DNA from: Clostridia bacterium
Lineage (GTDB): Bacteria; Bacillota; Clostridia; Oscillospirales; CAG-272
Direction of reading: 5' to 3'
DNA length: 64,000 nucleotides
Assembly: GCA_017468385.1 (NCBI GenBank)
Contig: JAFUIQ010000001.1
Span: 71,335 to 135,334, forward strand
Shown: piece by piece, positions 34,555-43,294 of the stretch
Layout: each line of letters begins with the position of its first letter
How positions within the stretch are numbered: the first letter of the stretch is position 1
Translations under genes and position numbers: made by a program
Notes under the pieces: generated by a model
Told to the model about the DNA's origin: nothing
Databases searched by the model: none
What the model saw: the letters and a program-made list of their open reading frames with translations, nothing else

Positions 34555-36381
34555 CTACAGATTAGGTTGAATATTTATTTTCTCATACTTACTCGCCTGC
34601 AACTGGAACAGATGGGCGTACTGACCACCACGCTCCAGTAACTCCTTGTGTGAGCCCTGCTCCGCAATCGTCCCATTATCCAACACAAGAATTTTATCAC
34701 AGCTCACTATGTTGGACAATCTATGCGAAATAAGCATCGTTGTCCGCCCATCCGATAGCTCTGCAAACCGGCTGAAGATTTCATATTCCGCCAAAGGATC
34801 CAGCGAAGCAGATGGTTCATCCAACAGGACAATGGGCGATTGACGGAAAAACGCTCGGGCCAATGCAATTCGCTGCCACCCGCCGCCGGACAATTCTTTT
34901 CCGTTTTCGTCAAACCGTTTGGTGAGATTTTCATCCATGCCATTCTCAAAACCAGCAATCAACTCTTCCGCACGGCTTTTCATGCAAGCATCCCACAATC
35001 TACCCTCGTCAACTATTCCCGATATATCCGCAATCGCAATATTTTCCCGCAGCGTCATACTGTAACTGCAGAAATCCTGAAACATAACGCCGAACTGTTT
35101 GCGTAATGCGGTCAGATCATACTCTTTTGCATCCACGCCGTCGATCAGAATCTGACCTTCCGTCGGATTATAAAACCGCAGAAGCAGTTTAACAATCGTG
35201 GATTTGCCAGCACCGTTGAGTCCTACCAAGCCAGTCATATGTCCAGGCTCAAGAACAAAGCTGCAATTTTTCAGAATATATTCCTCCGACGACGGATATC
35301 GGAAAGATACACCGCGGAATTCGATTTTTGGATTGGGTCCGGGCAGGAATGTTCCGCCCGTTTCCGCTTCCGGTTCCAGATCGATAAAGGCAAGGATATC
35401 GTCCAATTGGCAGGAATCCTGATCAAATTTATTTATTCTATTTACGATCCCAGTAATATACAATCGGAAATTCGTCGCCAGGGAAACATAATACGTCACA
35501 TCCCCCACTCCGATAGAATGGGACACCAGTTTTACGATGGCAACAAGATATGCAAGTATTTCAACCCCTGTACTGAACAGGCAGGATAGAACCTCTCGCC
35601 CGAAATTGGACAGATTTACTTTATTCTTCGCACAGCGAAAACTCTCCCATTCCTTTGAATATTTCTTTGTAAAGTAGTCCGTTAGCCCGTACAGCTGTAT
35701 TTCCTCGCGCGCATCACCGAAAAACAGTGCCTTATAATACGACATCTTTCTTTGATTAATATTATGTGCCCGGGAAAACTCATAGTTTTCCCGACTCGTT
35801 TTTTTTGTACACATAATAGTGGGAATGCACAAAAGGACAATACACGGAACCGTCCAAAGTCCCAGTGTACCAATCATAAGAGCGGAAAGAATCAGACGCA
35901 CGATCCCCTGTATCGTATCAAATAAGGAAAACACTATATCCTGCGTGGTTGCACGCACATATTTGGATGCGTTCTGCATCTGATCGGAAAGTGTGCTGCT
36001 ATCAAAATAGGAGAGATCGGCGCCGGATATTTTATCAATGAGCAGATTATCAAAATAGTAATCGATGGCATCGTTATACTTATACGCGATCAGCTTATGT
36101 GTGTTGCCAAAGGTAATCTGGAGCAGGAAGATCGCACAATAGGATACAGCCAGCCAAATGATTTCGGGCCAAAGGCCTTCCGATGGGGCGAGTTGGTAGG
36201 CGGTCAGGCGATTCAGTAAATGACGCATGATCCATATAGGAAGATAGGGCAAGACGGTCTCCACTGCCATAACCATACTGTACAAAACAAAGTACTTGTG
36301 CGATGCCGCATAAATCAGTTTAATGCATTTCTTGAATTGCATCGGATATTTGCAAAGTTTACTCAAAAAATCCCGCATCAT
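34555..36381 (-). CDS. ABC exporter, permease-ATPase fusion (second of pair)
   Basis: This 608-residue half-transporter has a six-helix membrane domain in the first 320 residues and an ATPase domain after it. Walker A is GLNGAGKST, signature LSGGGWQR, Walker B IVLLDEPSASLD and the H-loop LISHRLS. All motifs for ATP hydrolysis are intact. It overlaps the preceding ABC gene by 4 bases, and the pair probably forms a heterodimeric exporter. With the 41-codon ORF in front, export of a peptide is a reasonable hypothesis, not a demonstrated one. Confidence 0.88.
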   Translation of the reverse strand: MMRDFLSKLCKYPMQFKKCIKLIYAASHKYFVLYSMVMAVETVLPYLPIWIMRHLLNRLTAYQLAPSEGLWPEIIWLAVSYCAIFLLQITFGNTHKLIAYKYNDAIDYYFDNLLIDKISGADLSYFDSSTLSDQMQNASKYVRATTQDIVFSLFDTIQGIVRLILSALMIGTLGLWTVPCIVLLCIPTIMCTKKTSRENYEFSRAHNINQRKMSYYKALFFGDAREEIQLYGLTDYFTKKYSKEWESFRCAKNKVNLSNFGREVLSCLFSTGVEILAYLVAIVKLVSHSIGVGDVTYYVSLATNFRLYITGIVNRINKFDQDSCQLDDILAFIDLEPEAETGGTFLPGPNPKIEFRGVSFRYPSSEEYILKNCSFVLEPGHMTGLVGLNGAGKSTIVKLLLRFYNPTEGQILIDGVDAKEYDLTALRKQFGVMFQDFCSYSMTLRENIAIADISGIVDEGRLWDACMKSRAEELIAGFENGMDENLTKRFDENGKELSGGGWQRIALARAFFRQSPIVLLDEPSASLDPLAEYEIFSRFAELSDGRTTMLISHRLSNIVSCDKILVLDNGTIAEQGSHKELLERGGQYAHLFQLQASKYEKINIQPNL

Positions 36382-38195
36382 ATTGCCCCCTTTCCCACAT
36401 AGTTTTCCGCCTGCATACGGTACAGTTTCGCGTATTCACCATTCTGTCGCATCAGTTGCTCGTGGGTTCCTTGCTCCATCACGTGGCCTGATTGCAGCAG
36501 CACGATTTCGTCAACCATCATCATAGCAGACAACCGATGAGAAATAAGGATACCACCACGCTCTTTGCACAAAAGATGGAAGGAAGAGAACAGATCATCT
36601 TCCGCCTGCGCATCCAGCGCAGAAGATGGCTCATCCAAAATCACAAACGGAGCATCACGGAAAAAAGCGCGGGCGATGCCTACCTTCTGCCATTCGCCGC
36701 CGGACATTTCCTGCCCCTGATCGTCAAATTTGCGTGTCAAATTGGTATCCATTCCGCTCTGAAACGCAGAGCATTTATTGTATATGCCCGCCGCCTGTGC
36801 CGCAGCATTCAACCGCTCATCATCATGCAGCTCATCCAAGCGGGACAACGCGATATTTTCCCGCATCGTCAGTGCGTATTGGGGCACATTCTGAAAACAG
36901 ACACCAAACAACCGGTGCAGCTGATCCACCGGGTACAGGCGCACATCTTTCCCGTTTATGAAAATCTGTCCGCTTTGCGGCTCGTACAACCGCAGAAGCA
37001 GTTTGATCACCGTGCTTTTTCCTGCACCGTTCACACCAATTAAAGCGATTTTTTTGCCGGCGGGGATGAATAAATTCAGATGATCGATGGCGTTAACGAG
37101 GGCACCGGGATAACGGAAACAAACATCCCGGAATTCAATCTCGGGTGCTATACTGATATCCAAAGATTCTGGGTCGGAAGTTGGCATCGCATCATCGGAA
37201 TGTGTCAAAAAATCACGGAAATTTTGAATATGCGGAATCTCGTTCTTAAGATGATTGGGGATGGAGCGCATAATAGCCATAAACCGTCCCGAAATTTGCT
37301 GTGACAACGCCAGAAACATAGACAGCGTACCCAGTGACATTTCCCCTCGCAGAATGGATATCACGGAAAACAGCACAAGGAACAGCTTGCCGCCTGTGGA
37401 TAGAATCATAGCAAGATACGTGTGTTTTGCCCCACGCATAAAGATTTGCTCCCGCTGTTTACGGATATGTTTCCACAAAGTATTATACTTTTCCTTAAAG
37501 AACCCGCTCAAATTATACAGCCGCACATCTTTCGCCGCGTATTTTTCCGTCAGCAGAAATCGGTAGTAATCCTTCCTTCTTGCCTCCGGGATGGACTGTA
37601 TCGAATGCTTATTCATTTGAACATCGTATTTATAATTGATTACCATTGCCGGAATCGATGTAAGCAAAAACACAAGGGAAATAATAGGGTTAATCTGAAC
37701 AAACAGAACGAATCCGACCACAAAAGTAACGATATTCAAACACTCACTTACCATGAACGTTATGGCTCCGCTAACGCGTTCTTTACTGTGTTTTGCAGAG
37801 TCCAGCACATCTCTGTTTTGGGGGTTATCAAAATAGGAACTGCTTAGCGCAGCCACCTTGCGCATGACTTGTAACTCCAATTTGTTTTGGGCCTGGTTGC
37901 GTATATCGTTAGCTAAAACTGTTAAGACATAGCTCACAACTATAGAATTGACTGTGTTTATCCCAATATATATACCGAGCAAAATCCACAATCGGAAGGT
38001 AAAACTGCTCGCAGAAAACACAACAGTTATTTCATCGATTACAAACTTCCAAATAAATGTGTTTATCAGGCTGACTGGATAGAATAGCGAGCGCAACACG
38101 ATGTACAAAATACCCGACGGAATATTTACACTGAACAGCAGTTTAAATACGTACCATTCCGCTGAGAGAAAATTCTTTATTCGTTTTTTTATCAT
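36378..38195 (-). CDS. ABC exporter, permease-ATPase fusion (first of pair)
   Basis: This 605-residue half-transporter has a membrane domain to about residue 330 and an ATPase domain with Walker A GVNGAGKST, signature MSGGEWQK, Walker B FVILDEPSSALD and H-loop ILISHRLS. ATG 38195 is chosen because AAGGAGG lies 5 bases before it; the longer frame runs through the small ORF region. It follows that ORF by 50 bases and overlaps the second ABC gene by 4 bases. Membrane sequence is AT-rich relative to core genes. Substrate unknown. Confidence 0.88.
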   Translation of the reverse strand: MIKKRIKNFLSAEWYVFKLLFSVNIPSGILYIVLRSLFYPVSLINTFIWKFVIDEITVVFSASSFTFRLWILLGIYIGINTVNSIVVSYVLTVLANDIRNQAQNKLELQVMRKVAALSSSYFDNPQNRDVLDSAKHSKERVSGAITFMVSECLNIVTFVVGFVLFVQINPIISLVFLLTSIPAMVINYKYDVQMNKHSIQSIPEARRKDYYRFLLTEKYAAKDVRLYNLSGFFKEKYNTLWKHIRKQREQIFMRGAKHTYLAMILSTGGKLFLVLFSVISILRGEMSLGTLSMFLALSQQISGRFMAIMRSIPNHLKNEIPHIQNFRDFLTHSDDAMPTSDPESLDISIAPEIEFRDVCFRYPGALVNAIDHLNLFIPAGKKIALIGVNGAGKSTVIKLLLRLYEPQSGQIFINGKDVRLYPVDQLHRLFGVCFQNVPQYALTMRENIALSRLDELHDDERLNAAAQAAGIYNKCSAFQSGMDTNLTRKFDDQGQEMSGGEWQKVGIARAFFRDAPFVILDEPSSALDAQAEDDLFSSFHLLCKERGGILISHRLSAMMMVDEIVLLQSGHVMEQGTHEQLMRQNGEYAKLYRMQAENYVGKGAI

Positions 38196-38245
38196 GTAAC
38201 CTCCTTGATTCATTGGTTGGTTGAACGTGTGGATACATGATATGG

Positions 38246-38371
38246 CTAAGGAAAGTACAGACACAAAAACAGAAACAAAAAAATCCGGACAGAATCGACA
38301 CAACACATGATGTATTCGTACATCGGTCGATTTTCCGGAACTTGGTTAATATCTGGTATATGTCTATACAT
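38246..38371 (-). CDS. 41-residue small ORF preceding the ABC exporter pair
   Basis: ATG 38371 follows AAAGGAGG with near-ideal spacing, about 14 bases after the predicted start of transcription from a near-consensus promoter. The product begins MYRHIPDINQVPENRPMYEY, then has CC and a very hydrophobic tail RIFLFLFLCLYFP. No known family is recognised. It could be a small membrane peptide, a precursor exported by the following ABC pair, or a leader peptide controlling them. The strong initiation signals support that it is translated; the function is open. Confidence 0.6.
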   Translation of the reverse strand: MYRHIPDINQVPENRPMYEYIMCCVDSVRIFLFLFLCLYFP

Positions 38372-38391
38372 GGGTCCTCCTTTCATGAGTA

Positions 38392-38420
38392 ATAGTACCA
38401 CAAGAAAAAAAGTTTGTCAA
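38392..38420 (-). promoter_or_regulatory. promoter of the small ORF-ABC exporter operon
   Basis: Perfect TTGACA (38420-38415), 17 bp, TACTAT (38397-38392) on the minus strand, 20 bases before the small ORF's ATG. Confidence 0.8.
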
Positions 38421-38507
38421 GATGTCCTGCATAAAATAAGTTGCTGTTTGTAAAACAGCCGGGGAGTTTTCTTCCCTATTTTGCCAAAATCATGCACGGC
38501 CGCTTTT

Positions 38508-38538
38508 GCATAACCCCGCGGCGGATCAGGCAATACTG
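38508..38538 (+). promoter_or_regulatory. sigma-F-like promoter of sigG
   Basis: GCATA (38508-38512), exactly 16 bp, GGCAATACTG (38529-38538). This fits the B. subtilis sigma-F consensus GYWTA-N16-GGNNANANTR, as I recall it, at every position. It lies 33 bases before the sigG start, and spoIIIG (sigG) is a known sigma-F target. Confidence 0.75.
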
Positions 38539-38571
38539 ATTCTATAAGTACGGCGGCATGAGGGCAGGCAG

Positions 38572-39345
38572 ATGTATTATAACAAAGTGGAAATATGCGG
38601 CGTGAACACGGCAAAACTGGCTACTTTGACCAGCGAGGAAAAGCGTGATTTGCTCGCGCGGACAAAGGCGGGGGACAAGCAGGCAAGGCAAAAACTGATC
38701 GACGGCAATCTGCGGCTGGTTTTGAGCATCATTCAGCGGTTCACCAATCGGCGGGAAAATCTGGACGATCTGTTTCAGGTGGGATGCATCGGGCTGATCA
38801 AGGCGGTGGACAACTTCAATCTGGACCTGGACGTGAAATTCTCTACCTACGCGGTTCCCATGATCATCGGCGAGGTGCGGCGGTATCTGAGGGATAACAA
38901 CACAATCCGCGTCAGCCGATCCGTACGGGACCTGGCGTATCGGGCACTGCAGGCCCGGGAGCGGCTGGCAAAAACCATGGCATCCGAGCCGACGCTGGCA
39001 CAGATTGCAGCGGAATTGGGGGAAAAAGAGGAAAACATCGCCCATGCCATTGAGGCGATCGTGGAGCCGGTATCCCTGTACGAGCCGGTATACAACGATG
39101 GGGGTGATTCCATCTATATCATGGATCAGATCAGCGATGCCGGTGCATCGGACGAGGCATGGCTGGAAAACATTGCTCTGAAAGAGGCCATGAAGCGTCT
39201 CAGTGAACGGGAGAAAAAAATCATCCATCTGCGGTTCTTCAACGGAAAGACGCAGATGGAGATTGCGGACGAGATCGGCATTTCCCAGGCGCAGGTATCC
39301 CGCTTGGAGAAGGGTGCGCTGGAGCGGATCCGCAAACAGATGTAA
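38572..39345 (+). CDS. sigG: RNA polymerase sporulation sigma factor SigG
   Basis: This 257-residue group 3 sigma factor has the SigG N-terminus KVEICGVNTAKLATLTSEEK. Region 2 contains RLVLSIIQRFTNR, DLFQVGCIGLIKAVDNF and FSTYAVPMIIGEVRRYLRDNN, followed by region 3. Region 4 contains MKRLSEREKKIIHLRFFNGKTQMEIADEIGISQAQVSRLE. It directs late forespore transcription. It is not next to spoIIGA-sigE here, unlike in B. subtilis, but a sigma-F-like promoter lies upstream. It ends at a strong terminator. Confidence 0.95.
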   Translation: MYYNKVEICGVNTAKLATLTSEEKRDLLARTKAGDKQARQKLIDGNLRLVLSIIQRFTNRRENLDDLFQVGCIGLIKAVDNFNLDLDVKFSTYAVPMIIGEVRRYLRDNNTIRVSRSVRDLAYRALQARERLAKTMASEPTLAQIAAELGEKEENIAHAIEAIVEPVSLYEPVYNDGGDSIYIMDQISDAGASDEAWLENIALKEAMKRLSEREKKIIHLRFFNGKTQMEIADEIGISQAQVSRLEKGALERIRKQM

Positions 39346-39377
39346 AGAGGGAGAACCGCAAGGGTTCTCCCTCTTTT
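39346..39377. terminator. bidirectional terminator between sigG and metI
   Basis: AGAGGGAGAACC, loop, GGTTCTCCCTCT, then TTTT, lying just after the sigG stop and just before the metI stop on the other strand. Confidence 0.9.
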
Positions 39378-39380
39378 CGA

Positions 39381-40085
39381 TTATTTTCTCAGGCGCTTGT
39401 CCGAGCGAAGGGACCATTTGGTACCGATAGTCTGGAATACCTGGACCATCAATACCAGCAGCACCACCGCCAGCAGCATAACGAGATACTTATAGCGGTG
39501 ATAGCCATAGTTGATGGCAATCTTGCCCAGGCCGCCGCCGCCGAGGACACCGCTCATGGCGGAATAGCCCAGGATGGTGGTCAAGGCGATCGCCGCGTTG
39601 GAAATCAGGGACGGAACGCTTTCCGGCAGCATGACTTTCACAACGATCTGGAGAGGGGACGCGCCCATGCTCTGGGCGGCCTCGATGATATTGGGATCGA
39701 TTTCCCGAAGGCTTCCTTCCACCAGCCGGGCAACAAACGGGAATGCCGCAATGACCAACGGGACGATGGATGCCACGGTGCCGACAACGGTGCCGACGAT
39801 GGCACGGGTCAGCGGGAAAACGAGGATCATCATGATCAGAAACGGAACGGACCGAAGCAGGTTGATCAGCACATTCAGTGCCTGCATCAGCCAAGCGGGA
39901 AGCGGGAGAACGCCGTCCTTTTCACCGACCACAAGGAGCACGCCCAGAGGCAATCCGAGGACAATGGCAAAAAACGTAGCGAGAATGGTTACATACAAGG
40001 TTTCCCAGATGGCAAGGGGGAATTCCGTCACGAAAATATCGATGGCTTCCCGGATGGCCTCCGGAGAAAATGCGTTATTCAGCAT
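39381..40085 (-). CDS. metI: methionine ABC transporter permease
   Basis: This 234-residue membrane protein has about five helices. It carries an MetI-type domain with ETLYVTILATFFAIVLGLPLGVLL, NLLRSVPFLIMMILVFPLTRAIVG and the coupling-helix region EAAQSMGASPLQIVVKVMLPES. It forms the channel of the MetNIQ importer for methionine. It overlaps metN by 11 bases and its ribosome binding site (GAGGTGA) lies inside metN. Last gene of the metQNI operon, with a terminator after it. Confidence 0.94.
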   Translation of the reverse strand: MLNNAFSPEAIREAIDIFVTEFPLAIWETLYVTILATFFAIVLGLPLGVLLVVGEKDGVLPLPAWLMQALNVLINLLRSVPFLIMMILVFPLTRAIVGTVVGTVASIVPLVIAAFPFVARLVEGSLREIDPNIIEAAQSMGASPLQIVVKVMLPESVPSLISNAAIALTTILGYSAMSGVLGGGGLGKIAINYGYHRYKYLVMLLAVVLLVLMVQVFQTIGTKWSLRSDKRLRK

Positions 40086-41088
40086 CCTGGGTCACCTCCT
40101 CTGCCCAAACATCTTCCGCGCCGCGCAGATAGTCCACAGCGGCCTGCACAGTGGCGTCATCGGGGGAGACGCCCAGCAGCATATTGCCGTACATCTTATT
40201 ACCGATGCATTTTGTGGAAGCGCTGAGTATATTGGCAACGATCTGTGTATCGATGGCCATGCGGGTGATCAGGGGCGCATTGGTTGCCACGGCTCCGTTG
40301 AACACCACGCGGATACGCCGCTCATCCGGAGATACGGCTTGTCCCACAGGCTCGCTGTCCGGGAACACCAGTTTCCGGGCGGCGGATGATTTGGGATGGG
40401 AGAAAATGGCGGACACTTCCCCTTCCTCCGCTACGCGGCCATCGTCCAGGATCGCCACGCGGTTGCAGATCTCCTCCACCACGCTCATCTGGTGGGTGAT
40501 GATCACCACGGTGATGCCGGTCTTTTCGTTGATCTCCCGAATCAGCTCCAGAATGGAGTGGGTAGTTTGAGGATCCAGTGCACTGGTAGCCTCGTCGCAC
40601 AAAAGCACTTTTGGATTACTGGCCAGCGCACGGGCGATGGCAATTCTCTGCTTCTGTCCGCCGGACAGCTGGGCCGGATAGGCGTTTGCCTTATTCGGCA
40701 AGCCTACAATTTCCAACAGTTCCTTGGCTCGTTTGACGGCATCCGCTTTTTTGACGCCTGCCAATTCCATGGGGAAACAGATATTTTTCAGGCAGGTACG
40801 CTGCATCAGCAGATTGAATCCCTGAAAGATCATGGATACGCTGCGGCGCACTTTCCGCAACTCAGAGGGGGAAAGTTTTCCTACATCCTGGTTATTGATG
40901 ACCACACTTCCATCTGTCGGCCGCTCCAACATATTGATGCAGCGGACAAGGGTGCTCTTTCCCGCACCGCTCATACCGATGATGCCGTAGATATCGCCGT
41001 CGCGGATGGTCAGGGACACATCCCGCAGCGCGTCCACCACGCCGTCTGCGGTGGAAAAAGATTTAGACAGGTTTCTGATTTCGATCAT
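40075..41088 (-). CDS. metN: methionine ABC transporter ATP-binding protein
   Basis: This 337-residue ATPase has Walker [10 protein letters not shown], signature LSGGQKQR, Walker [13 protein letters not shown] and H-loop IITHQM. A C-terminal domain follows ([24 protein letters not shown]), matching the NIL domain that lets MetN bind methionine and be trans-inhibited. So import is probably controlled by intracellular methionine at protein level as well as by the leader upstream of metQ. A strong hairpin separates it from metQ. Confidence 0.95.
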   Translation of the reverse strand: MIEIRNLSKSFSTADGVVDALRDVSLTIRDGDIYGIIGMSGAGKSTLVRCINMLERPTDGSVVINNQDVGKLSPSELRKVRRSVSMIFQGFNLLMQRTCLKNICFPMELAGVKKADAVKRAKELLEIVGLPNKANAYPAQLSGGQKQRIAIARALASNPKVLLCDEATSALDPQTTHSILELIREINEKTGITVVIITHQMSVVEEICNRVAILDDGRVAEEGEVSAIFSHPKSSAARKLVFPDSEPVGQAVSPDERRIRVVFNGAVATNAPLITRMAIDTQIVANILSASTKCIGNKMYGNMLLGVSPDDATVQAAVDYLRGAEDVWAEEVTQDAE

Positions 41089-41104
41089 ATGTACTCCGCA
41101 TAGA

Positions 41105-41136
41105 CATACGCCGGTCGCGGATACGACCGACGTATG
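41105..41136 (-). promoter_or_regulatory. intercistronic hairpin between metQ and metN
   Basis: A 13-bp stem (41105-41117 with 41124-41136) whose only irregularity is a G-U pair on the transcribed strand. It lacks a T tract, so it is probably an mRNA-processing or stabilising stem that favours metQ, not a terminator. Confidence 0.6.
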
Positions 41137-41145
41137 CGGTTTGAT

Positions 41146-41997
41146 TTAGTTTTTGATGGCGTCGAGGGATCTCTGCTGACCGCCATACAGCCCCAGAGGC
41201 TCTACATGGATGGATGCAACGGACACGATATGGGTGCCGTTTTCCTTGTTGAAGTCATCCAGATAGGGGGTGTGCTGGAAGTAGTTGGCATCCAATTCAC
41301 CGCTCTCCACCACGTTGTTGGGCTGCACATAGTCGGTAAACTCGACGATCTTCAGGGTGATGTCCTTAGCGGCCAGGATCTCCTGGGCGATCTTCAGAAT
41401 TTCAGCGTGAGGAGTGGGGGATGCGGCCACGGAGATCTCCGTGCCGGCCAGCGCGGCGTAATCTACATCGGCGGTATAGCCGTCACCGGGGTTCTCAACC
41501 ACGCTGACAACGGCACCGGAATACTTTTCGGTGATGAAATCGGCCACTTTCTTGCTCTGCAGAGCGGCGATCAGTGCCTTGATAGCGGGATTGTTTTCGT
41601 TGCCCTCTTTAACAGCCAGGATGTTGGCATAGGCGGAGAAGGCACCTTCAATCACGAGGGAATCTTCCACCGGATTGAGGCCGGCATCGATGGCGTAGTT
41701 GGAGTTGATCACGGCATAATCCACATCCTGCAGGATGTTGGGAAGCTGTGCGGCTTCGATTTCACGGAACTCGATGCCGTAGGGATTCTCCACGATATCG
41801 CGGACGGTGGCGGTGATGCACGCGCCCTCTTTCAGTTTGATATAGCCGGCCTGCTCCAGAAGAAGGAGGGCGCGGGCTTCATTGGTTGTGTCACTGGGAA
41901 CAGCAATGGTGATCGCATCGGAACCGCAGCCGGCGGTAAATGCGAGAACAGACAGAATCAGTGCGGCAAACAGAACAAAAGAAAGTATACGTTTCAT
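41146..41997 (-). CDS. metQ: methionine-binding lipoprotein MetQ
   Basis: This 283-residue substrate-binding lipoprotein has a signal peptide MKRILSFVLFAALILSVLAF and lipobox TAGC with acylated C24. A NlpA-type domain follows, with PHAEILKIAQEILAAKDITLKIVEFTDYVQPN and DANYFQHTPYLDDF, which are typical of MetQ. It binds methionine outside the membrane and delivers it to MetNI. ATG 41997 lies 6 bases after AGGAG. It is the first structural gene after a long leader that contains a Met-codon-rich mini-ORF and a terminator. Confidence 0.95.
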   Translation of the reverse strand: MKRILSFVLFAALILSVLAFTAGCGSDAITIAVPSDTTNEARALLLLEQAGYIKLKEGACITATVRDIVENPYGIEFREIEAAQLPNILQDVDYAVINSNYAIDAGLNPVEDSLVIEGAFSAYANILAVKEGNENNPAIKALIAALQSKKVADFITEKYSGAVVSVVENPGDGYTADVDYAALAGTEISVAASPTPHAEILKIAQEILAAKDITLKIVEFTDYVQPNNVVESGELDANYFQHTPYLDDFNKENGTHIVSVASIHVEPLGLYGGQQRSLDAIKN

Positions 41998-42118
41998 AAT
42001 AATCTCCTAAAAACAGTAAATATGATTTTTGTAAATTATGGTTCTATGAAAAATGAGTCACATTCGCTGATTCTTAATGTTGGTGTAAGCTAAAATATAC
42101 GTCATATATATACCCCGT

Positions 42119-42149
42119 AAAAAAAGGAAGTTCTGACGAACTTCCTTTT
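42119..42149 (-). terminator. leader terminator upstream of metQ
   Basis: On the minus strand AAAAGGAAGTTC, loop GTCA, GAACTTCCTTTTTTT: an 8-bp core stem (42126-42133 with 42138-42145) extended by A-T pairs and a T7 tract. It lies between the Met-rich mini-ORF and metQ, 120 bases before metQ. Confidence 0.9.
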
Positions 42150-42175
42150 ACAAGATCAACCTAAATACACAGGTA

Positions 42176-42250
42176 TCAATTGCAGGCAAGAAAGCACGTC
42201 CGGTTCGCGCGAGTCATATTCATATACATGGACATCATTCGCATCATCAT
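42176..42250 (-). CDS. methionine-rich leader peptide of the metQNI operon
   Basis: A 24-codon ORF begins ATG ATG ATG at 42250 and ends at TGA 42176. Its first 12 residues are MMMRMMSMYMNM, with 8 methionines, followed by TRANRTCFLACN. AAAGGA lies 9 bases before the first ATG, and the transcription start predicted from the promoter is about 30 bases upstream. It sits between a consensus promoter and an intrinsic terminator, the layout of classical amino-acid attenuators such as hisL or trpL. The expected role is stalling when charged Met-tRNA is scarce. No homology is needed to see the codon bias; function is inference. Confidence 0.8.
   Translation of the reverse strand: MMMRMMSMYMNMTRANRTCFLACN
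42188..42210 (-). promoter_or_regulatory. possible alternative pairing elements of the met leader
   Basis: GCGCG (42210-42206) can pair with CGTGC (42198-42194). The adjoining GCTTTCTT (42195-42188) can instead pair with AAGGAAGT (42147-42140) in the terminator's 5' arm, with two wobble pairs. These pairings exclude one another and could form the antiterminator switch. They were found by eye; stability was not computed. Confidence 0.45.
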
Positions 42251-42287
42251 CCCGTACGTTCCTTTCTGACAGCTTCTATATACATGT

Positions 42288-42316
42288 ATTATATCATCGC
42301 ATTTCGGCCTTGTCAA
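42288..42316 (-). promoter_or_regulatory. consensus promoter of the metQNI operon
   Basis: Perfect TTGACA (42316-42311), 17 bp, perfect TATAAT (42293-42288) on the minus strand, in the gap after cysK. Such a strong promoter fits an operon whose control lies downstream in the leader. Confidence 0.9.
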
Positions 42317-42336
42317 CAGTTAGTTTGAAAAATATG

Positions 42337-43275
42337 TTAATTCGCCTCGGGAACAAATCCGGGTGCGGAAAGATACCTCTCCCCGCCATCCGGCAAAAGC
42401 ACCACGATGTTCTTGGCGCGATTGCATTCTTCGTTCGCCAGACATGTAGCCGCCCACAGTGCTGCACCGGAGGATATACCCACAAGGATCCCTTCCGTTT
42501 TGGTCAGACGATGGACCGTTTCCAGCGCATCCGCCTCCGTCACAGGGATGATGCGGTCGTAAATATCCGTATCCAGCGTATCGGGCACAAATCCGGCATC
42601 GATGCCCTGCAATCCGTGGGGACCTGCTTTTCCGGCGGACAAAACCGGGGAAGATGCAGGCTCAACGGCCACGATCTGTACCGCGGGGTTCCTCTCTTTC
42701 AGGTACTTTCCCACGCCGGAGATCGTACCGCCCGTACCCACGCCGGCCACAAATACATCCACCTGTCCCTCGGTATCCTTAAATATCTCGGGACCGGTCG
42801 TTTTCATGTGTGCGGCAGGGTTGGCGGGATTGCCGAACTGATCGGGTAGAAACGCACCGGGGATTTCCCGGCACAGCTGACGTGCTTTTTCAATGGCACC
42901 TGCCATACCGCGGGAGCCGTCGGTCAGCACCAATTCCGCGCCGTACGCCCGCATCAGGCAACGGCGTTCCTCGGACATAGTTTCCGGCATGGTGATAATG
43001 ATCCGATAGCCTTTGGCGGCGGCAATGGCGGCCAGGCCGATGCCCGTATTGCCCGAGGTGGGCTCGATGATGGTGGCGCCGGGCTTCAGTTTTCCGTCGG
43101 CTTCCGCCTGGGCGATCATCTCGCAGGCGACCCGATCCTTGGCGGATCCGGCGGGATTGAAATATTCCAACTTTGCCAGAATGGTGGCATGGGGGCAAAA
43201 CTGCTCCCCGTACTTTTGCAGTACGAGGAGCGGTGTATGGCCGATCAACTCCGTAACAGAACGGTAAATACTCAT
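42337..43275 (-). CDS. cysK: cysteine synthase
   Basis: This 312-residue PLP enzyme forms cysteine from O-acetylserine and sulfide. The PLP lysine is K46 in NPAGSAKDR. The phosphate-binding loop is [19 protein letters not shown], the substrate loop [12 protein letters not shown], and the C-terminal [11 protein letters not shown] is conserved. ATG 43275 follows GGAG. It is 19 bases after yebC, last in the prs-argS-yebC-cysK run. No terminator is obvious between it and the metQ promoter. Confidence 0.94.
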   Translation of the reverse strand: MSIYRSVTELIGHTPLLVLQKYGEQFCPHATILAKLEYFNPAGSAKDRVACEMIAQAEADGKLKPGATIIEPTSGNTGIGLAAIAAAKGYRIIITMPETMSEERRCLMRAYGAELVLTDGSRGMAGAIEKARQLCREIPGAFLPDQFGNPANPAAHMKTTGPEIFKDTEGQVDVFVAGVGTGGTISGVGKYLKERNPAVQIVAVEPASSPVLSAGKAGPHGLQGIDAGFVPDTLDTDIYDRIIPVTEADALETVHRLTKTEGILVGISSGAALWAATCLANEECNRAKNIVVLLPDGGERYLSAPGFVPEAN

Positions 43276-43294
43276 GGAGACTCCATTTCAGTAA

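Noticed and set aside
42000..42300. SAM riboswitch (S-box) or Met T-box upstream of metQ.
   Set aside because: No S-box core and no T-box 14-base conserved sequence were seen; the leader instead contains a Met-rich ORF and one terminator. A covariance search would be decisive.
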